Source: Varanus komodoensis
Taxonomy: Eukaryota; Chordata; Lepidosauria; Squamata; Varanidae
Direction of reading: 5' to 3'
Length of the DNA stretch: 64,000 nucleotides
Assembly: GCF_004798865.1 (NCBI RefSeq)
Contig: NW_025336126.1
Location: forward strand, 458,586-522,585
Part shown: piece by piece, positions 21,520 through 33,455 of the stretch
Position numbering within the stretch: the stretch's first letter is position 1
How the letters are laid out: each line of letters begins with the position of its first letter
Translations under genes and position numbers: made by a program
Notes under the pieces: model-generated
Database searches by the model: none
What the model was told of the DNA's origin: nothing
Seen by the model: the letters and a program-made list of their open reading frames with translations, nothing else

Positions 21520-24500
21520 TTACTTTTCTGTGAAGCGAAGAACCTTTCGATTATTCAGAAACTGAAGAGGACGGTAGTTATTCTGCATTGGCCTCTTTTC
21601 TTTTTTGTTGGTGAAATACATCGACTTGGTGAATCTCTTGAACTGGAAGAAAGGAAGGAAGAGGTGGAACAAAGGAAAGAGATAAAAGCTTGTAAGAGAC
21701 AACATATTAGAGCTCAAGAAGACCAGGAAGTTCATGCAACAGAAGCGGCAGTGCAGACCTTTCTAAAGCCAAAATTTAACCTGGACTCAAGATTGGCTTC
21801 TCGCTCAAAACAGCTGCAAAAATAGACACTGGCTGAAAAGTAGGATCCCAAGCCCAAGCCTAGATGAATTAAGCTAGTCAAAACCTCCTGCAGGAGAGGC
21901 CAGACTAGACAGGAAGGGAAGCACACAAGGCCTGTTCCCCTCTGGGGCTCTTCTACTTTCTCTGTGGTCATAAATGAAATAGGTAGCAGTTGGACTGATG
22001 GAGGTGGAAGGGTGCTTGGGAAGCGGAAAGCACCTGGGCTCCCACACCAGCGATCCTGTCCCTGACACACAAGCCTTGAAGATGAAGTTGGCCTTCTCAA
22101 GGACACCCCCGTGTGCAGACCTGATGCCCGACAGAGCATTTAATTCTTCAAGCAACTGTCAGTTCCACCAGGTCCCATAAAAGCAAGCTCTAAGGACACC
22201 CTTAGAGGCCTTTGTGGGAGGATCTTTGCCCCTCTAGACTTGGTTTTCTGCAGCTGTGCTCTCTGCTCCTTCTGACATTTCTGTGCTGCTTCTGCCTCAG
22301 CCACTTGCCAGCCTTAGTCTATGCCGGGAGGGCAACATCTCAGCCTCCAAGTTTGAATCCATCCCTGTGGTGTCTTTAGAAGTCCTGCCCCCTTTCCATA
22401 GTCCCACCCATTTCCCTTGACCATTGACAGGTGGTGCACACACTGGTTCGAAACCCACTCCTCAGATTTAGTTACTGGCAATAAAGGCTTTGAGCGAAAA
22501 TGAGCTGATACCTTGGTTTTAACTCTTTCACTGTTTGGCCCACAAGATCTCTTCTGAAATAGAATCTGGACCTCAGGCTGAAAGGGGGTTGACACCCCAG
22601 AGTTCCACCCTCCTCTGTTTGGCTTTTAGAGGTTGTTTCTGTTTCTGCTTTTAGAGGTTGACTCTTTCCTGCCCTGGGCCATACACAATTCACCTTTGAC
22701 CCCCTGAAATGGAGCTGGCTTCCCTGGGACACATAAACATGATTGGCACTCAGACGACCAAGACTGATGATGTGCCTTAAGTCTTGACAAAGGACTTTGG
22801 GGAGGACAATCTATCAGCAATGGCAGCAGTGGAGGTAAATCTGGTTGTCGGATTGTTGGTTCGTGGTGGCAAGGCTGCGATCTGTGTCTGTTTCCAAACA
22901 GTCCAGCAGTCCAAGCTCCTGGTGGAGCTGTGCTGCCTTCAACAGGCTCCATTCTTAGTTAAGAGAATCCAAGGATTCTCTCTGCCAGGCTCCCCAAAAC
23001 CGAAGGGCAGCAGACATTCCCAGCTCACCACTGTGTGATGGATCTCAATGGGCTCAGGAAAGATGGTCCAGATTACAGCTTCGTTGCAGTCAGGGGTCGT
23101 GAGAGAGCCGTGGTAGCGGTAATAGGTTTTTGTGTCTACTGTGTTCAATAAAGCTCCTAGGGAGAATTCCCCGTGCAGATTCACAGAATTCCCTTGGGAA
23201 AGAGAAGAAAAGTGAAAATTCAGCTAAAGCGGCTGGTAGAAAAACACCTCATTTTCTAGGGAATTGGGGTGCAAAGGCTCACCTTTCTCTGGGATCCTTT
23301 CCAAAAACTTGCCCAGGGTCTTCCATGCACTGACAATAGGAGCTTTGCTGGACTTCTGCGGGGAAATGAAGGGCGGGTATGTGTTACAGGAATATCTCCA
23401 CAAGTTCCCCTTTCTTTTATGGGGTAGAACCCTAGGCAGACTCAGCACTTCAAGGGCACGTGAACCACTCTGGACTTGGACAAGTCTTACAGGAGGAATC
23501 CCATTCTGTTCCTCACCTTTAGGAAGAAACCCAGGACAGCAAACCCTTCGGGATCCTTTTTCGCTTCTTCTTCACTCATGTTGTTTTTGGTGTGAACAAT
23601 GTGGAGCTGAGGCAAGGGGTGAGGGAAACAAGGAGGGAAAGAGACATAGAAGATGAAACTGAAAATGAAAATAGACATTAGCATGGTGCAGTAAAGAGAT
23701 TAGTGGATTGTGGTGGGTAGCTACTGTGGGCCATCCAGCTGTACTCTTTGAGAACAGCTCTGAGCCAGCAGGACTCATCTTACATTGCGGGAGACCCATG
23801 TTCACAACCCATCCAGCCATAAAGCCCACTGGCCATTCACTCTTCTGAGGACCAAAGCATAATAATCCACATTGTGCAGCTGCTGAATAAACCTTCTTTT
23901 GTTCAAAGGATCGCTGGCTGATATTCTGAAAAGTTTGGCTGATAGAGCTTCAAGTTGAGCTATGCAAGCAGAGGTGCATTTTCCTGGACAGGCAAATCGA
24001 ACAGACCTGAGGCCTGTGCTCCACAGGCGTGAGAAAAGCAGAAACTAGCATGTTATGCTCAGGAACAGTCTTGTCTGCACTGCTGTGGTGTCACACGTCT
24101 GCAAACATTTTATCTGCGGAGGTGGAAGATCTGCCAATGAATAATGGTCTTCTGGAATAGCTGGAGACTCAAGGAAGTGTTTTAAAGGGGGAAGACACTG
24201 AGAGCTGTTGGAGCAGTGCCAAAACTCCAGAGAATTACATTGCTAAGAGGTTCTATGGTGGTGCTCCAATTATGGAACACTCTACCGAAGATGTGCCAGG
24301 CACCAACCCTATTGAGTTTCGCACACCAGTGTACCTTTGGCACTATTTAGACAATTTATATCAGTGCACAGTTTTAATTATAATGTATGCTTTATTTTCA
24401 TTTAATTCTTTTAGTGTGACTTTATTTATTATGAGATTTTAATTGCATTATTTTATTAATGTTATTTGTTGATCGTAATGACTGCCCAGACAGCATGTTC

Positions 24501-27500
24501 CCAACTGGTGGCTTTTAAACAAATTAAATAAATTATTGTCCCTACCCTATTTTATTTAATGTATTTTTTCCTCTTTCCTGGTGCTTTTGGCAATTACTCT
24601 CTGGCTTACAACTTCTCTGTTCCCTTTGACAGCTGAAACAGACAAGGATATTGACCAGGAAATATTGCACCTATCTGACAGCCATAAGAGCTCGCTTGTG
24701 AAAGACCAGCAAAAATAACAAGAATTAAAAACGCGCACACACAAAGACAGTTGTGCTGTTTTCTGAGTCAAAAAAGTGATGGTGTGGGGTGAACCAATTA
24801 TGTTTCCTCCAGAGTGGCTCTCAGATGTTCATGGAGAGGCCATCACTGCCTGAAGCGTGAGCCAGATCAAGAGCAGCAAATAGTTTTGCAGCTCTTGCTA
24901 AGTGGCTCACTAGCTGATCTCCTCAACCCATGATGAAATGGCTTTCCTGAGTTCAGATAACATGACCACCCATTGCAGTTATCAGGGGGTCTTGTTCCTG
25001 AAAAATAACCCACCCTTTAGGAAGTACTCTGAGTCTGGACAACACAACAACCCACTATGGCTAGTTACCAAGGATGGGTTGTTGCGTCACGCAAACCAGG
25101 TCACTGCAGAATGAAGCGGCAGAATATTGAAGGGATAGAACTGGCCACACCTGTTCGGATGGCAGGTGTCAGGGGGTTAAACTGCCTGAGTACTGAACAC
25201 TGGTTCTGTAGATGAAAGGCAAGGGTGGAATTATTCTTCTGGACGTTTTCTTTTCTTTTAGCAGAGAGCGGCTTATGAGGCACAGCACTCAAAAGTGGCG
25301 ACTTCCACCTGCCTTCTGCAGGGCCACAGTCCCTTCCACCATTCCATTTGGGCTGACATATGAAAGGTGCGATCCTGTGCACATTGTGAAAGGAAGAAAT
25401 CCAGCTTAGCTGGCTGCAGAATGCTGGAAGCTGTGCGACTTTTTCTGTGCAGTTATGCACGGCATTGTGCCCTTCATAGTGTCAGGAGCAGACAGGGAGC
25501 GCCAAGAAGGGCAGGAGGTGTGTGCGTGCCTGCAAAGGACGCATCTAGGCAGCTGGGGAGGTGGGTGTGGGGATGCTGGTGCCAGGCGGGTATACCCGAG
25601 TGAAGCAGAAGCCCACACAAGGAATTTGGCCCAGCTGGTGTGAACGCTGCATGACCACCCCATAGCCTTGGCCAGACCCCATAGCTGCTTTGCCTTCCCC
25701 GTGCCCTCTGCAGTGGGGGAAGCTGTGGGTTTGGCATAGCCAGCCTGGAGCAGAGCTCTGGCAGCTGCTGCCACAGCTAAGACCTTGCTGCAGAGGGTCA
25801 GGGCCCACGCAAGTCCCTGCCCAGACCAGGGCATGAGTGTGGAGGGGGTGCTCTTCCCCCTGCGTTTCACCTTCCCTGCACTTTCCCCAGGCAAAGCACT
25901 TGGTGCATCAATTGCCCATTTATCCTCCATCAACAATCCCTGCCCCAAAGTGCCTGTCAGACTTCACAGAGCAGGACTTGAGGAGAGGTTCATGGAGGCA
26001 GCCGAAGCCTCTGTAGGCTGGATGAGGCCCATTCCTACACTAATGGCTCTGAGGCTTGGGAGCTCAGCACATAGGCTAATTCCAGGCAGGGAGCTCCTCA
26101 CACTGTGACTCTTCTCCTTAATGCTTTTTTTTTTTTTTTTTTCTGGTAAGAAAAGGCTGGAATAAACTGCAGGGAAACAGAGGAGGATTACAAATGGAAG
26201 GCATCTTCAGCACCCCTGAGGTCGGATGAGTGCATGGCCCTCTGCTCATGCTTCTCTGCACCTGCTTGAGGGAAGCTGCACCACATCCCTGCGCGCTCCC
26301 TAATGATCACCAGGGCTGTGCACAGTATCTGAAGAAAGGATAGCCAGGATCAGGGTACTGCAGACACGCTTCTAGGTCCTGGGCAGCAGGATGGAAAGCT
26401 GGGCTTAGCTTGTCCAGTAACTTAACACTGCTCTCCTAGCATCCAAATTGAATCCCTACATCTTAACACTCACAACTTCTTCCGGTATCTGAATGGCTCA
26501 CCTCCATGGGGTACTGCAAGCCGTCGATCGCATGTTCTGAGCCTGGATACATGTATGTTCCCCAGTGGAAGTGGAAGGATTTCAGGGCATATGTTCCTGG
26601 TAGGCCAGGACTAGAAATGCTGGCTCCACTCGCCATCCTAATGTCAGCTGCAGCAAATGCAAAGCAATGAAACAAGCGAATGTTTCAATGAGCCCTTTGA
26701 TTTCTCCCTGCCCCCAGTAATTTCCTGAATATCCACAAAGGGCAGATGTCAGGGAAACTCAAGCTGTGCCACACCCCTTCCCTCAAGTGAGGTCAGCACC
26801 ACACAACCACACCTGAGGCTGGTCTCTCAAGAGAATACCTGTACAGTCAGCATTTCATCTTAACCCAAGTGATGCTCAGACCAAGAGACCAGGCCAGATT
26901 CAAAAACTCTGTGGGATCAAGTGGAACCCAGTTGGGTTCTAGGGTTGTCTGATCCCTCCTGACCTGGTAGCTGCAGTAGAACCTGCTGCCCATCACCACG
27001 GGGGTGACGAAGCACAGCTGAGTGGTCGGAAATTCTCTTCCCCCTGGAAAGCTCCCATGGGAATGCAGAGAACCATGTGTCTGGGTCCTGCTGCCAGAGT
27101 TCCCAGATCAGAAATGCCTCCTGTCTTTCATATTAATTCACAGTTTCTTGTCCATCTACACTTACGGTAGTGCCCTGTGTTCTTAAGGACCTTTGGCTTC
27201 ATTCGGTCTTCATATCCAAGAAATCGAATATGGCCCAGGCTGGAATCCGACAGGGCTTTCCTGGTAACAATGTTGATGGGAGATTGTTTCTTGCCACCAC
27301 AGTAACCAAGGGATGCCCATGTGTTGGGATCTAGGAGGAGGAGGAATGAATCCTATGCACTAAGCACACCAACAGTCTCCTCTAAAGTGTCTGTGATTAA
27401 AACACTTTTCTGCAATGGGCAGAATCCCATCTCCCTCCCACCGCAAAAAACATATCCTTGGGTCAATCTCTTTTTCATAATAAACCATCTGGCCAATCCT

Positions 27501-30458
27501 TGATGAGTTCAGAGTCACTGAGGAAGTAGAGTCAACTTTCAGTACTTTTCTGATTGGCTAGCTGGACTACTACAACAGAAATGGAGCTTCTCTCACACTT
27601 GGTCAAGCGACAACCCATCCCACAAGGGAGCCAGTGTTTATTGGTCTCAGACTCCCACGAGTGGTGCTTGCTGGAGCCAGGGCCAATATTGACAATAGTC
27701 CTCGGCTTGTACTTTTGGTGGATGTGTGGCAGTGAATCAGAGCAAAAGGTGTGGCTGTTAGTGTTTCAGGGCCATAGATGAACAATATCACCCACAATGT
27801 ACTGGTCCAGCCAAGAGAATCAGATAAGGACAATTGTGAAGTCTAATGACCACTTTGGCAACAGGACAATAACCTCCATTGTACTAACTAAGTTGATGCA
27901 AGGTGCCAGGATCTGAGGCTGGAACACAGCTTCCTCTAGCCACGAGCAGCAAGTGCTCGCAGGACCAAGAGCGCACCTGTGGGTACTGGCAAAGATCAGA
28001 GCCTGTGCAAACTTGTGGCACACCTGAGAACCCTGGGAGGCTCTAGAAAACGCTGCAGCAGCTTGACTGTAGCAACACGCAGGCCTTCGTAATGCCTGCT
28101 TCGTGTTCCTACTCATGCCTTTGGTGGGCCTTCAGCCATGCTTTGATTCCTGCCTGCTCTTGGCTCGCCTCTTGCCTCCGGTCTCACCTTCATCTCTTGT
28201 TCTGCTACACCTTGCCAGGTACCTGATCCTTGCCTGCACCTGCCCTTTCATTTGCCTCTGCTGCTGACACACCTTGTCAGTATTTGACCCTTGCTCATTC
28301 CTGGCTCTGCCTTGGCTTCTGGTTCTCCTGTGCTCTGCCAAGACCTCCACCATCCCTGGCTCTGGAGCTCCAGCCATAGACACCGGCTGCCTACACAAGG
28401 CAGGCCACACACAGCTCTGTCTGCCAACACTTCCCTGCAGCTCTGATGCCTTGAGCATCTGCTGCCTGAGGCAGTCTGCCTAATGATAGGGTGGGACTTG
28501 TCCTGTACCTGGGAGACCCACCTCTTCGGTCTCTCACTGGGTCTGCAACCACCAAGACTCACCACTGCAAAGTTACTAGGCAGTGGTTCTTCATGAGAGG
28601 CAACCAGGAGGTGCCACTGCAGGAGAAGCGCCTGGGCGCTTACCTAACAACGCTACAGATAGCTGCCGTTGCTTCTGAGTTGCAACAGGAAGTGGTGGGG
28701 AGAGGGCTTCCCCAACAGCTCCCCCAGTTTCCCTTGCTGCAATTCCCCTCAAATAAGCTGCATGCCTGTGCAGAGCGCATGAGCAAACGGCACGCTGCAG
28801 GGACGATGGCCACATCCTCGGGCGAGGCCATGTGGAATTATGGCAGAAGAGGACAGAAGAGAAGCCCAGTTTCTTTACGTTTTGCACAGGCTAATTTGCA
28901 TGCATTAGAAGCAGATAGTTTTGCATTTAGAAATAATAGTTATACATAGAGAAATAGGAAAACAGGCCATTTCTCCATAGTACGGCAGTCTGTGACTAGG
29001 CAGCCCCTGACCCTTCCTCAGTCTGCACTCCAGGTGCAACAGATGGGGAATGGCAAAGTCCCTCTCTTTTTCTGATGCCCTTTATCTTTAAACTATCTTC
29101 AACAGGACAGCCCTCAACACAGACAATGCCTTTAAAATAGAGGGCATCTTTTCAAACAGAGGACTGTCTTCAGTTAAAAAGAGAGAGAGAGAGAGATGGC
29201 CACCCTACCTATACAGAAGAGGACCCGAGGCAAGCAAAAGGAGCACGTATTAAGCAGTTAGATGGGTTCCATAGGACGACGGAAAGAACAGTTCAAATTC
29301 CTGCTCCTTTTCAATGCCTAACGTGGAGGTGCCAGCAAAGCACTAAGGGACTTTCAACAGCTGCTTGAAGTCGCATCTGACAAGCCTGCTGTCCTCCTTC
29401 TCAGAGCCCCAATAAAGTTTTAATTGCCCGAGTAGCAACAGGAGCCTTGCCAGCTTCCTGTGCTGGGAAGTTCCCTTCAGCCTGTGGGCGAAATTAGGGA
29501 ATGTTGTTTTGCTTACCACAATCTGGTTTGTCGTAGCACCAGAGCTCTGGAAGAGAGAGAAAGGGGTTGTGTTAGGTGATGGGAACTTATGTTAAAGGCC
29601 AGAAGACTTCAGCAACTGCCCAACCTGTGTGCTGATTAATCACCCTCCCCATGATCAGAGAAGTGTTGGGATGCCTTTGGTACCCATGCTATTAATTGAA
29701 AGCAATCCTGCTTACCCTAATCATCTTGCCCTTATCATATTGATTTATTTAGGGTGCAATCTCATATAGGTGTAGACTGACAAACATCCTAGAACTGCCA
29801 ACATCTCTTCAGACAGCCATGCTTTTTGGAAATGGTAGGACTTATTGCCTGTCAAACGTACATAGGATTGCACTCAAAATTTATTATACACTTCATACAT
29901 TTCTCTAGATGTTCTACAAAGGTGTCTCTCTTCACTTACATATACAAACACACATTAGAGACATTCGTAGCCCTGCTTTTCCTCAGTCAGATACAAATAC
30001 ACATTAACCACAGGTCATTAGAAATTAACCATCAGGCACAAAACATGTTACTATGTAAGCCCTGGGAATGTTGTCATTTCATAAGAGTAAGAATTTGCTT
30101 GTGATTTCCCTTTCTGTTGCTGTTCTGATTAAGGGAAATGATAGATCATTAAACACATAGTAATCCTCAAGGATTACAAGGATGGGTGTAGCATTTCTCC
30201 AGGGAAATGAATAAATTTTCTGGTTTAGTGACCACTGCAATTAGTTTGTGCAGCAGCTTGAGAGATTGTGAAAGGAATCAACTAGTGTCCAGCTTCTCCA
30301 CATCCCTGAAGATGAGTGTAGATTCAAACAAATTTTAATTCAAGTTTTTACACTGTGGTGTAGAACCTTACCTCCACAGTTAATGCAGAATCCTCCCACT
30401 AGTAGAAACACCAAAACAGATATTGTTGGGTTCATTTTGAGAACCATGCCTTCCCCTG
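21520..30458 (-). CDS. Carbonic anhydrase IV/XV-like, apparently secreted (gene 2)
   Basis: Complete alpha carbonic anhydrase, paralogue of gene 1. Exons in transcript order: 30372-30458 (ATG 30447; Met also at 30435), 29517-29546, 27166-27330, 26502-26647, 23517-23606, 23283-23355, 23029-23192, 21520-21642 (stop). The coding sum is 867 nt, or 288 aa. Exons 1, 2, 3, 5 and 7 have exactly the coding lengths of gene 1 (76, 30, 165, 90, 164), and all phases match. Visible: signal peptide ([12 protein letters not shown]), [19 protein letters not shown] (His64 kept), FHFHWG, GSEH, MELHIVH, SLTTPDC. All zinc ligands and the four CA IV-type cysteines are present. Position 92 is Ser, as in gene 1. The protein stops at RKVLRFTEK, just after the conserved N-N-Y-R-P-L-Q segment, with no hydrophobic GPI tail. 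A secreted enzyme is inferred. Intron 4 has a normal GT donor. Confidence 0.92.
24236..24535 (+). mobile_element. L2-like LINE 3' end
   Basis: Same family as at 3.06-3.66 kb. It includes 'gtggtgctccaattatggaa', an AT-rich tail, 'atgactgcccagacagcatg' and a terminal 'aaattaaataaat'. It lies in intron 4 of CA gene 2, antisense to the gene. Confidence 0.65.
26125..26143 (+). repeat. Poly-T tract
   Basis: A run of about 18 T in intron 4 of CA gene 2. It may be the reversed A-tail of an unrecognised retroposon. Confidence 0.7.
28870..28985 (-). repeat. Unclassified interspersed repeat (copy 1 of 3)
   Basis: The reverse complement shares the pattern 'taattatttctaaatttgca' ... 'aaattagcat' with 38.03-38.16 kb and 44.22-44.33 kb. 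In intron 2 of CA gene 2. Family unknown; spacing varies between copies. Confidence 0.35.
29178..29196 (+). repeat. (GA)n microsatellite
   Basis: Short GA dinucleotide run in intron 2 of CA gene 2. Confidence 0.8.
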
Positions 30459-31044
30459 CTATGCACACAGAGAAAATAATATTAGTGGTCTGCAAATTTT
30501 CTCTGACCCACCTTTGGGTGCTTCCAGATGAGGATTTCACTGTGTGATTGCTCTGCCTCATTCATGGAAATTTACAGGTGGTCCAGACGATGTCTTCTAT
30601 TTGTAGCCTTCCAGTATTTCCCCACCCTAGGTGCCAGCCCATTCACGATTGCACAGCCCCTTGACTTTCTTACTGAGGTTTCACCATCCCTATCTAAAGC
30701 AGATGAACTTCCCCCCGTGCTGCCCAAGTGAAATGTCAGCCCAGTCCAGTGCATGAGTTCTTCATCTCTTCCCAGTGGCGCACTGGTGATTGCTTGTATG
30801 AGGGCAATTACCATCACAATGCAACGCCATTTCAAGGGACATACAACATCTCATGTGCCTATATTCATAACATTTCAGGTTAAGGTGATAGAAATGCATT
30901 GGATCACTCTTCCCATTCCATAACCTGGAGTGCCCTTGAAGAATGCTTTGGAAGAATGCTTGGCTGGTGAGCAATCTAGGAAGCAATCCAAGCAGGAATT
31001 GCCCCAGGATCAGGTACTTCTGCCTGACATGGACCAAAGATGAG

Positions 31045-31260
31045 TTTAATTATTACATTTATGTCCCATTTTTTTTTTCAATTTATATCCTGCCTTTTTC
31101 CTACAAAGGGCTCAAGGCAGCTTACAACTCCTCAATGCAGGGTGACTATACAGGACTCCCAAGCAAGAACCAGACTCAGATTGGTTTATCTTCAGCTGGT
31201 GGTTGCTTCATGTGCCTTCAAACCATGCCCTGGTTATAGGTTCCCAACATGGCCTATATC
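31045..31260 (-). mobile_element. LINE tail (antisense)
   Basis: The reverse complement reads 'gtaagctgccttgagccctt' then 'ggcaggatataaat', a standard 3' end of L2-clade LINEs in reptiles. Confidence 0.5.
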
Positions 31261-32299
31261 AGTTAAACAACATCTCAAAAGATATACACAGATTAAAATA
31301 TTAAAGATCCATGTGTCAGTGGATAGCATTTTCTTTCGGCTCTGGCTACTGATGACATATTCTGGGTTCCCGACTCTTTGAAGCAAAAGGGCAGAAGGAG
31401 ATGCAAAATGCTCTAAGGAGCAGTAAAGATGCTGACCACAAAAGCAGTTCCCGGTCCTACGTGGCTTCTTTAAACAGATCATAAGCTTGGAAACTGCCAA
31501 AAGGTCCTTTATTTCAACATTGTACCCAAGGGTGGCATCATTCACACAGTCTGTGGCTGCTGGACCACATTATGCCAAAAGGTCTGTAAGCCAGACATTA
31601 CAGAACAGAATAAAGTATACTCATGGTAGTCAGAAATGGTGGAGTTCCTTTACCTTGAGCAATTTAGCAGCCACCTCAGTCCAAAAGATGCCCAGATCCC
31701 TCACACACTCCTGTGGGAATCCCTCCTCTTTCTTACCTGCCACACTTGAACTGCAGTATAGTTGCCGAAGCCTCTTTGGAATGCCTCTTTCCAGAAACTC
31801 ATTATATTTAGTATGGGCCACCTCCCTAAGGAGGAAGGGAGCAACAGATGAGGTGGACAAGCCATCCAAAGGAGGCGATTGGACAGACACACCCCAACGC
31901 ACTAAAGAGACCTGAACCAGACAAACAGCCGGGGAGGTGCCAAAACAGGGTGACAAGCAGTTTGTTTGTTTGCTTGTATGCCTGCCACCTGAGCAGTCAA
32001 CCAATTACATAAAATTGGTTTGATCATTAGGCGTTCCACTGGGAAGCAAGATTTCTCTTACCCATCTATTGTAGTTTTTTAAAATCAATTTAGATTCCTG
32101 GAATATACAAAATTCCATATTATGTTCCCTCCATAAGATGCTGCTGCCCCATTAGCAGATGACAGAGATGGTGATAGACTGAAGGAAGTCAAACCTACAA
32201 TAAAGTGTTATGAAGCAGTGGTTTAGAGACTAGGGAGGGCTTTCTTTCCCTGTCTTCAGTCTCTACTTTCTGTTCACAGCAGGGAACATTTGCTTTGAC

Positions 32300-32327
32300 T
32301 CCCCCCCCCTTTTTTTTTTTTTTTTCA
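32300..32327 (+). repeat. Poly-C / poly-T tract
   Basis: About nine C followed by about seventeen T. Homopolymer tracts like this are also assembly-error prone. Confidence 0.8.
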
Positions 32328-32802
32328 TTACTTCAGAAATTTGAAGTTTTGAGATAAATGGAAGGCGGAGCGGGACAAGATTCAGCCCACTCAGTTAAGT
32401 CCTTTAGGGCATCCATGGATTCAAATAGGAATGTGTTAAGCAAGGGCAAAGGTGGTGAGCTGCTTGGCTCAGAAGAGATAGATCAATGTTGGCAGGTGGG
32501 AAGCCGTCCAGACTGGGCCCACAGGGCACAATCTCCAAGGAAGCACTTGAAACAGACAATCTAAATGGCACCTTCCCACTCACTGACATGGGACACAATC
32601 CAAGGCAATGTTCTCCAGTGTAAGCACTGCTGGCACGGCCGTGCTGCCTTTGCCAGCTCCCACACACTTCAGTGTGACTTGCTCAGGATTGTGTCCCATA
32701 GTAATGAAAATACCATCTGGGTATTTTCAGCCCCAAATGCCAAAATGTTTTGGAATTCCTGGAGCAATTGAGTAACTTCCCTTGACTTTATGGGATTTCT
32801 GC

Positions 32803-32975
32803 ATGGAAGAAGGGGGCGGCAGAGGATGAGGTGGCTGGATGGAGTCACTGAAGCAATCGGCGTGAGCTTAAGTGGACTCCGGGGGATGGTGGAGGACGGG
32901 AAGGCCTGGAGGAATGTTGTCCATGGGGCCGCGATGGGCAGACATGACTTCGTGACTAACAACAACAACAAAACG
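32803..32975 (+). mobile_element. BovB (RTE) LINE 3' end
   Basis: The frame encodes GRQRMRWLDGVTEAIGVSL followed by LRGMVEDGKAWRNVVHG and H-D-F-V-T. This is the characteristic C-terminus of the BovB endonuclease/reverse-transcriptase protein. The ACA-rich tail ('aacaacaacaacaaaa') follows, as in BovB. It is strongly 5' truncated but the segment seen is open. It supports a squamate origin. Confidence 0.88.
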
Positions 32976-33004
32976 GCGCCTGAGACTGTGTTGCTTAGAA
33001 AACA

Positions 33005-33455
33005 GGGTAGTAAGGGGAGACATGATGGAGGTGTACACAATAACGGATGGTTGGAGAAACAAGAGGCTCTCCTCTCCTCTCCTGCCCTGGCCTTCTTACA
33101 ATTCTGGTACCTGAGAAATTCAGGAGAGAGAAAAGGAAGCACTGCTTCACAAGGCGCTTATTTCAGCTATGACATTCACTGCCACCGGATGTAGTGATGG
33201 CCTCCAATGTGGACGGCTTTAAAAGGGAATTAGAAAAATTTGGGGAGGCCAAGTCTGTGAATGGCTCCTATTCCTGAGGGCTCCATGCGACTTCCAGTAC
33301 CCAAAGCAGGATGCCCACGTGCACCAGTTGCTCAGGAACATGTGTGGGAGGGTGCGGTTACAGACATGGGCTTCCCCCAGCCAAGCCAACAGTTGAACTG
33401 AGTGCAGAACCTTGCCTTGAGTCACCATGGCTCTTTTTATGTTCTTATCTATCCT
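33005..33455 (+). mobile_element. CR1-like LINE 3' region
   Basis: It begins 'ggggagacatgatggaggtg' (G-D-M-M-E-V-Y in translation). It continues through 'gatggcctccaatgtggacg' and 'ccagttgctcaggaacatg' to a TTATGTTCTTA end. Same family as 16.35-17.06 kb and 36.8-36.96 kb. Non-coding now. Confidence 0.65.

Noticed and set aside
21460-21825. 121-codon Glu/Lys/Arg-rich open frame on the plus strand
   Set aside because: Overlaps the last exon of CA gene 2 in antisense. Its charged composition mirrors a pyrimidine tract and exon on the other strand.
22314-22732. Candidate last exon of CA gene 2 nearer to exon 7
   Set aside because: The translations lack the conserved M-Q-N-N-x-R-P-L-Q segment, which is found instead at 21520-21642 in the right phase.
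25406-25948. 180-codon open frame on the minus strand in an intron of CA gene 2
   Set aside because: No recognisable domain. It lies in a GC-rich stretch between exons 4 and 5 of CA gene 2, and overlapping frames are equally open, so it looks like a chance frame.
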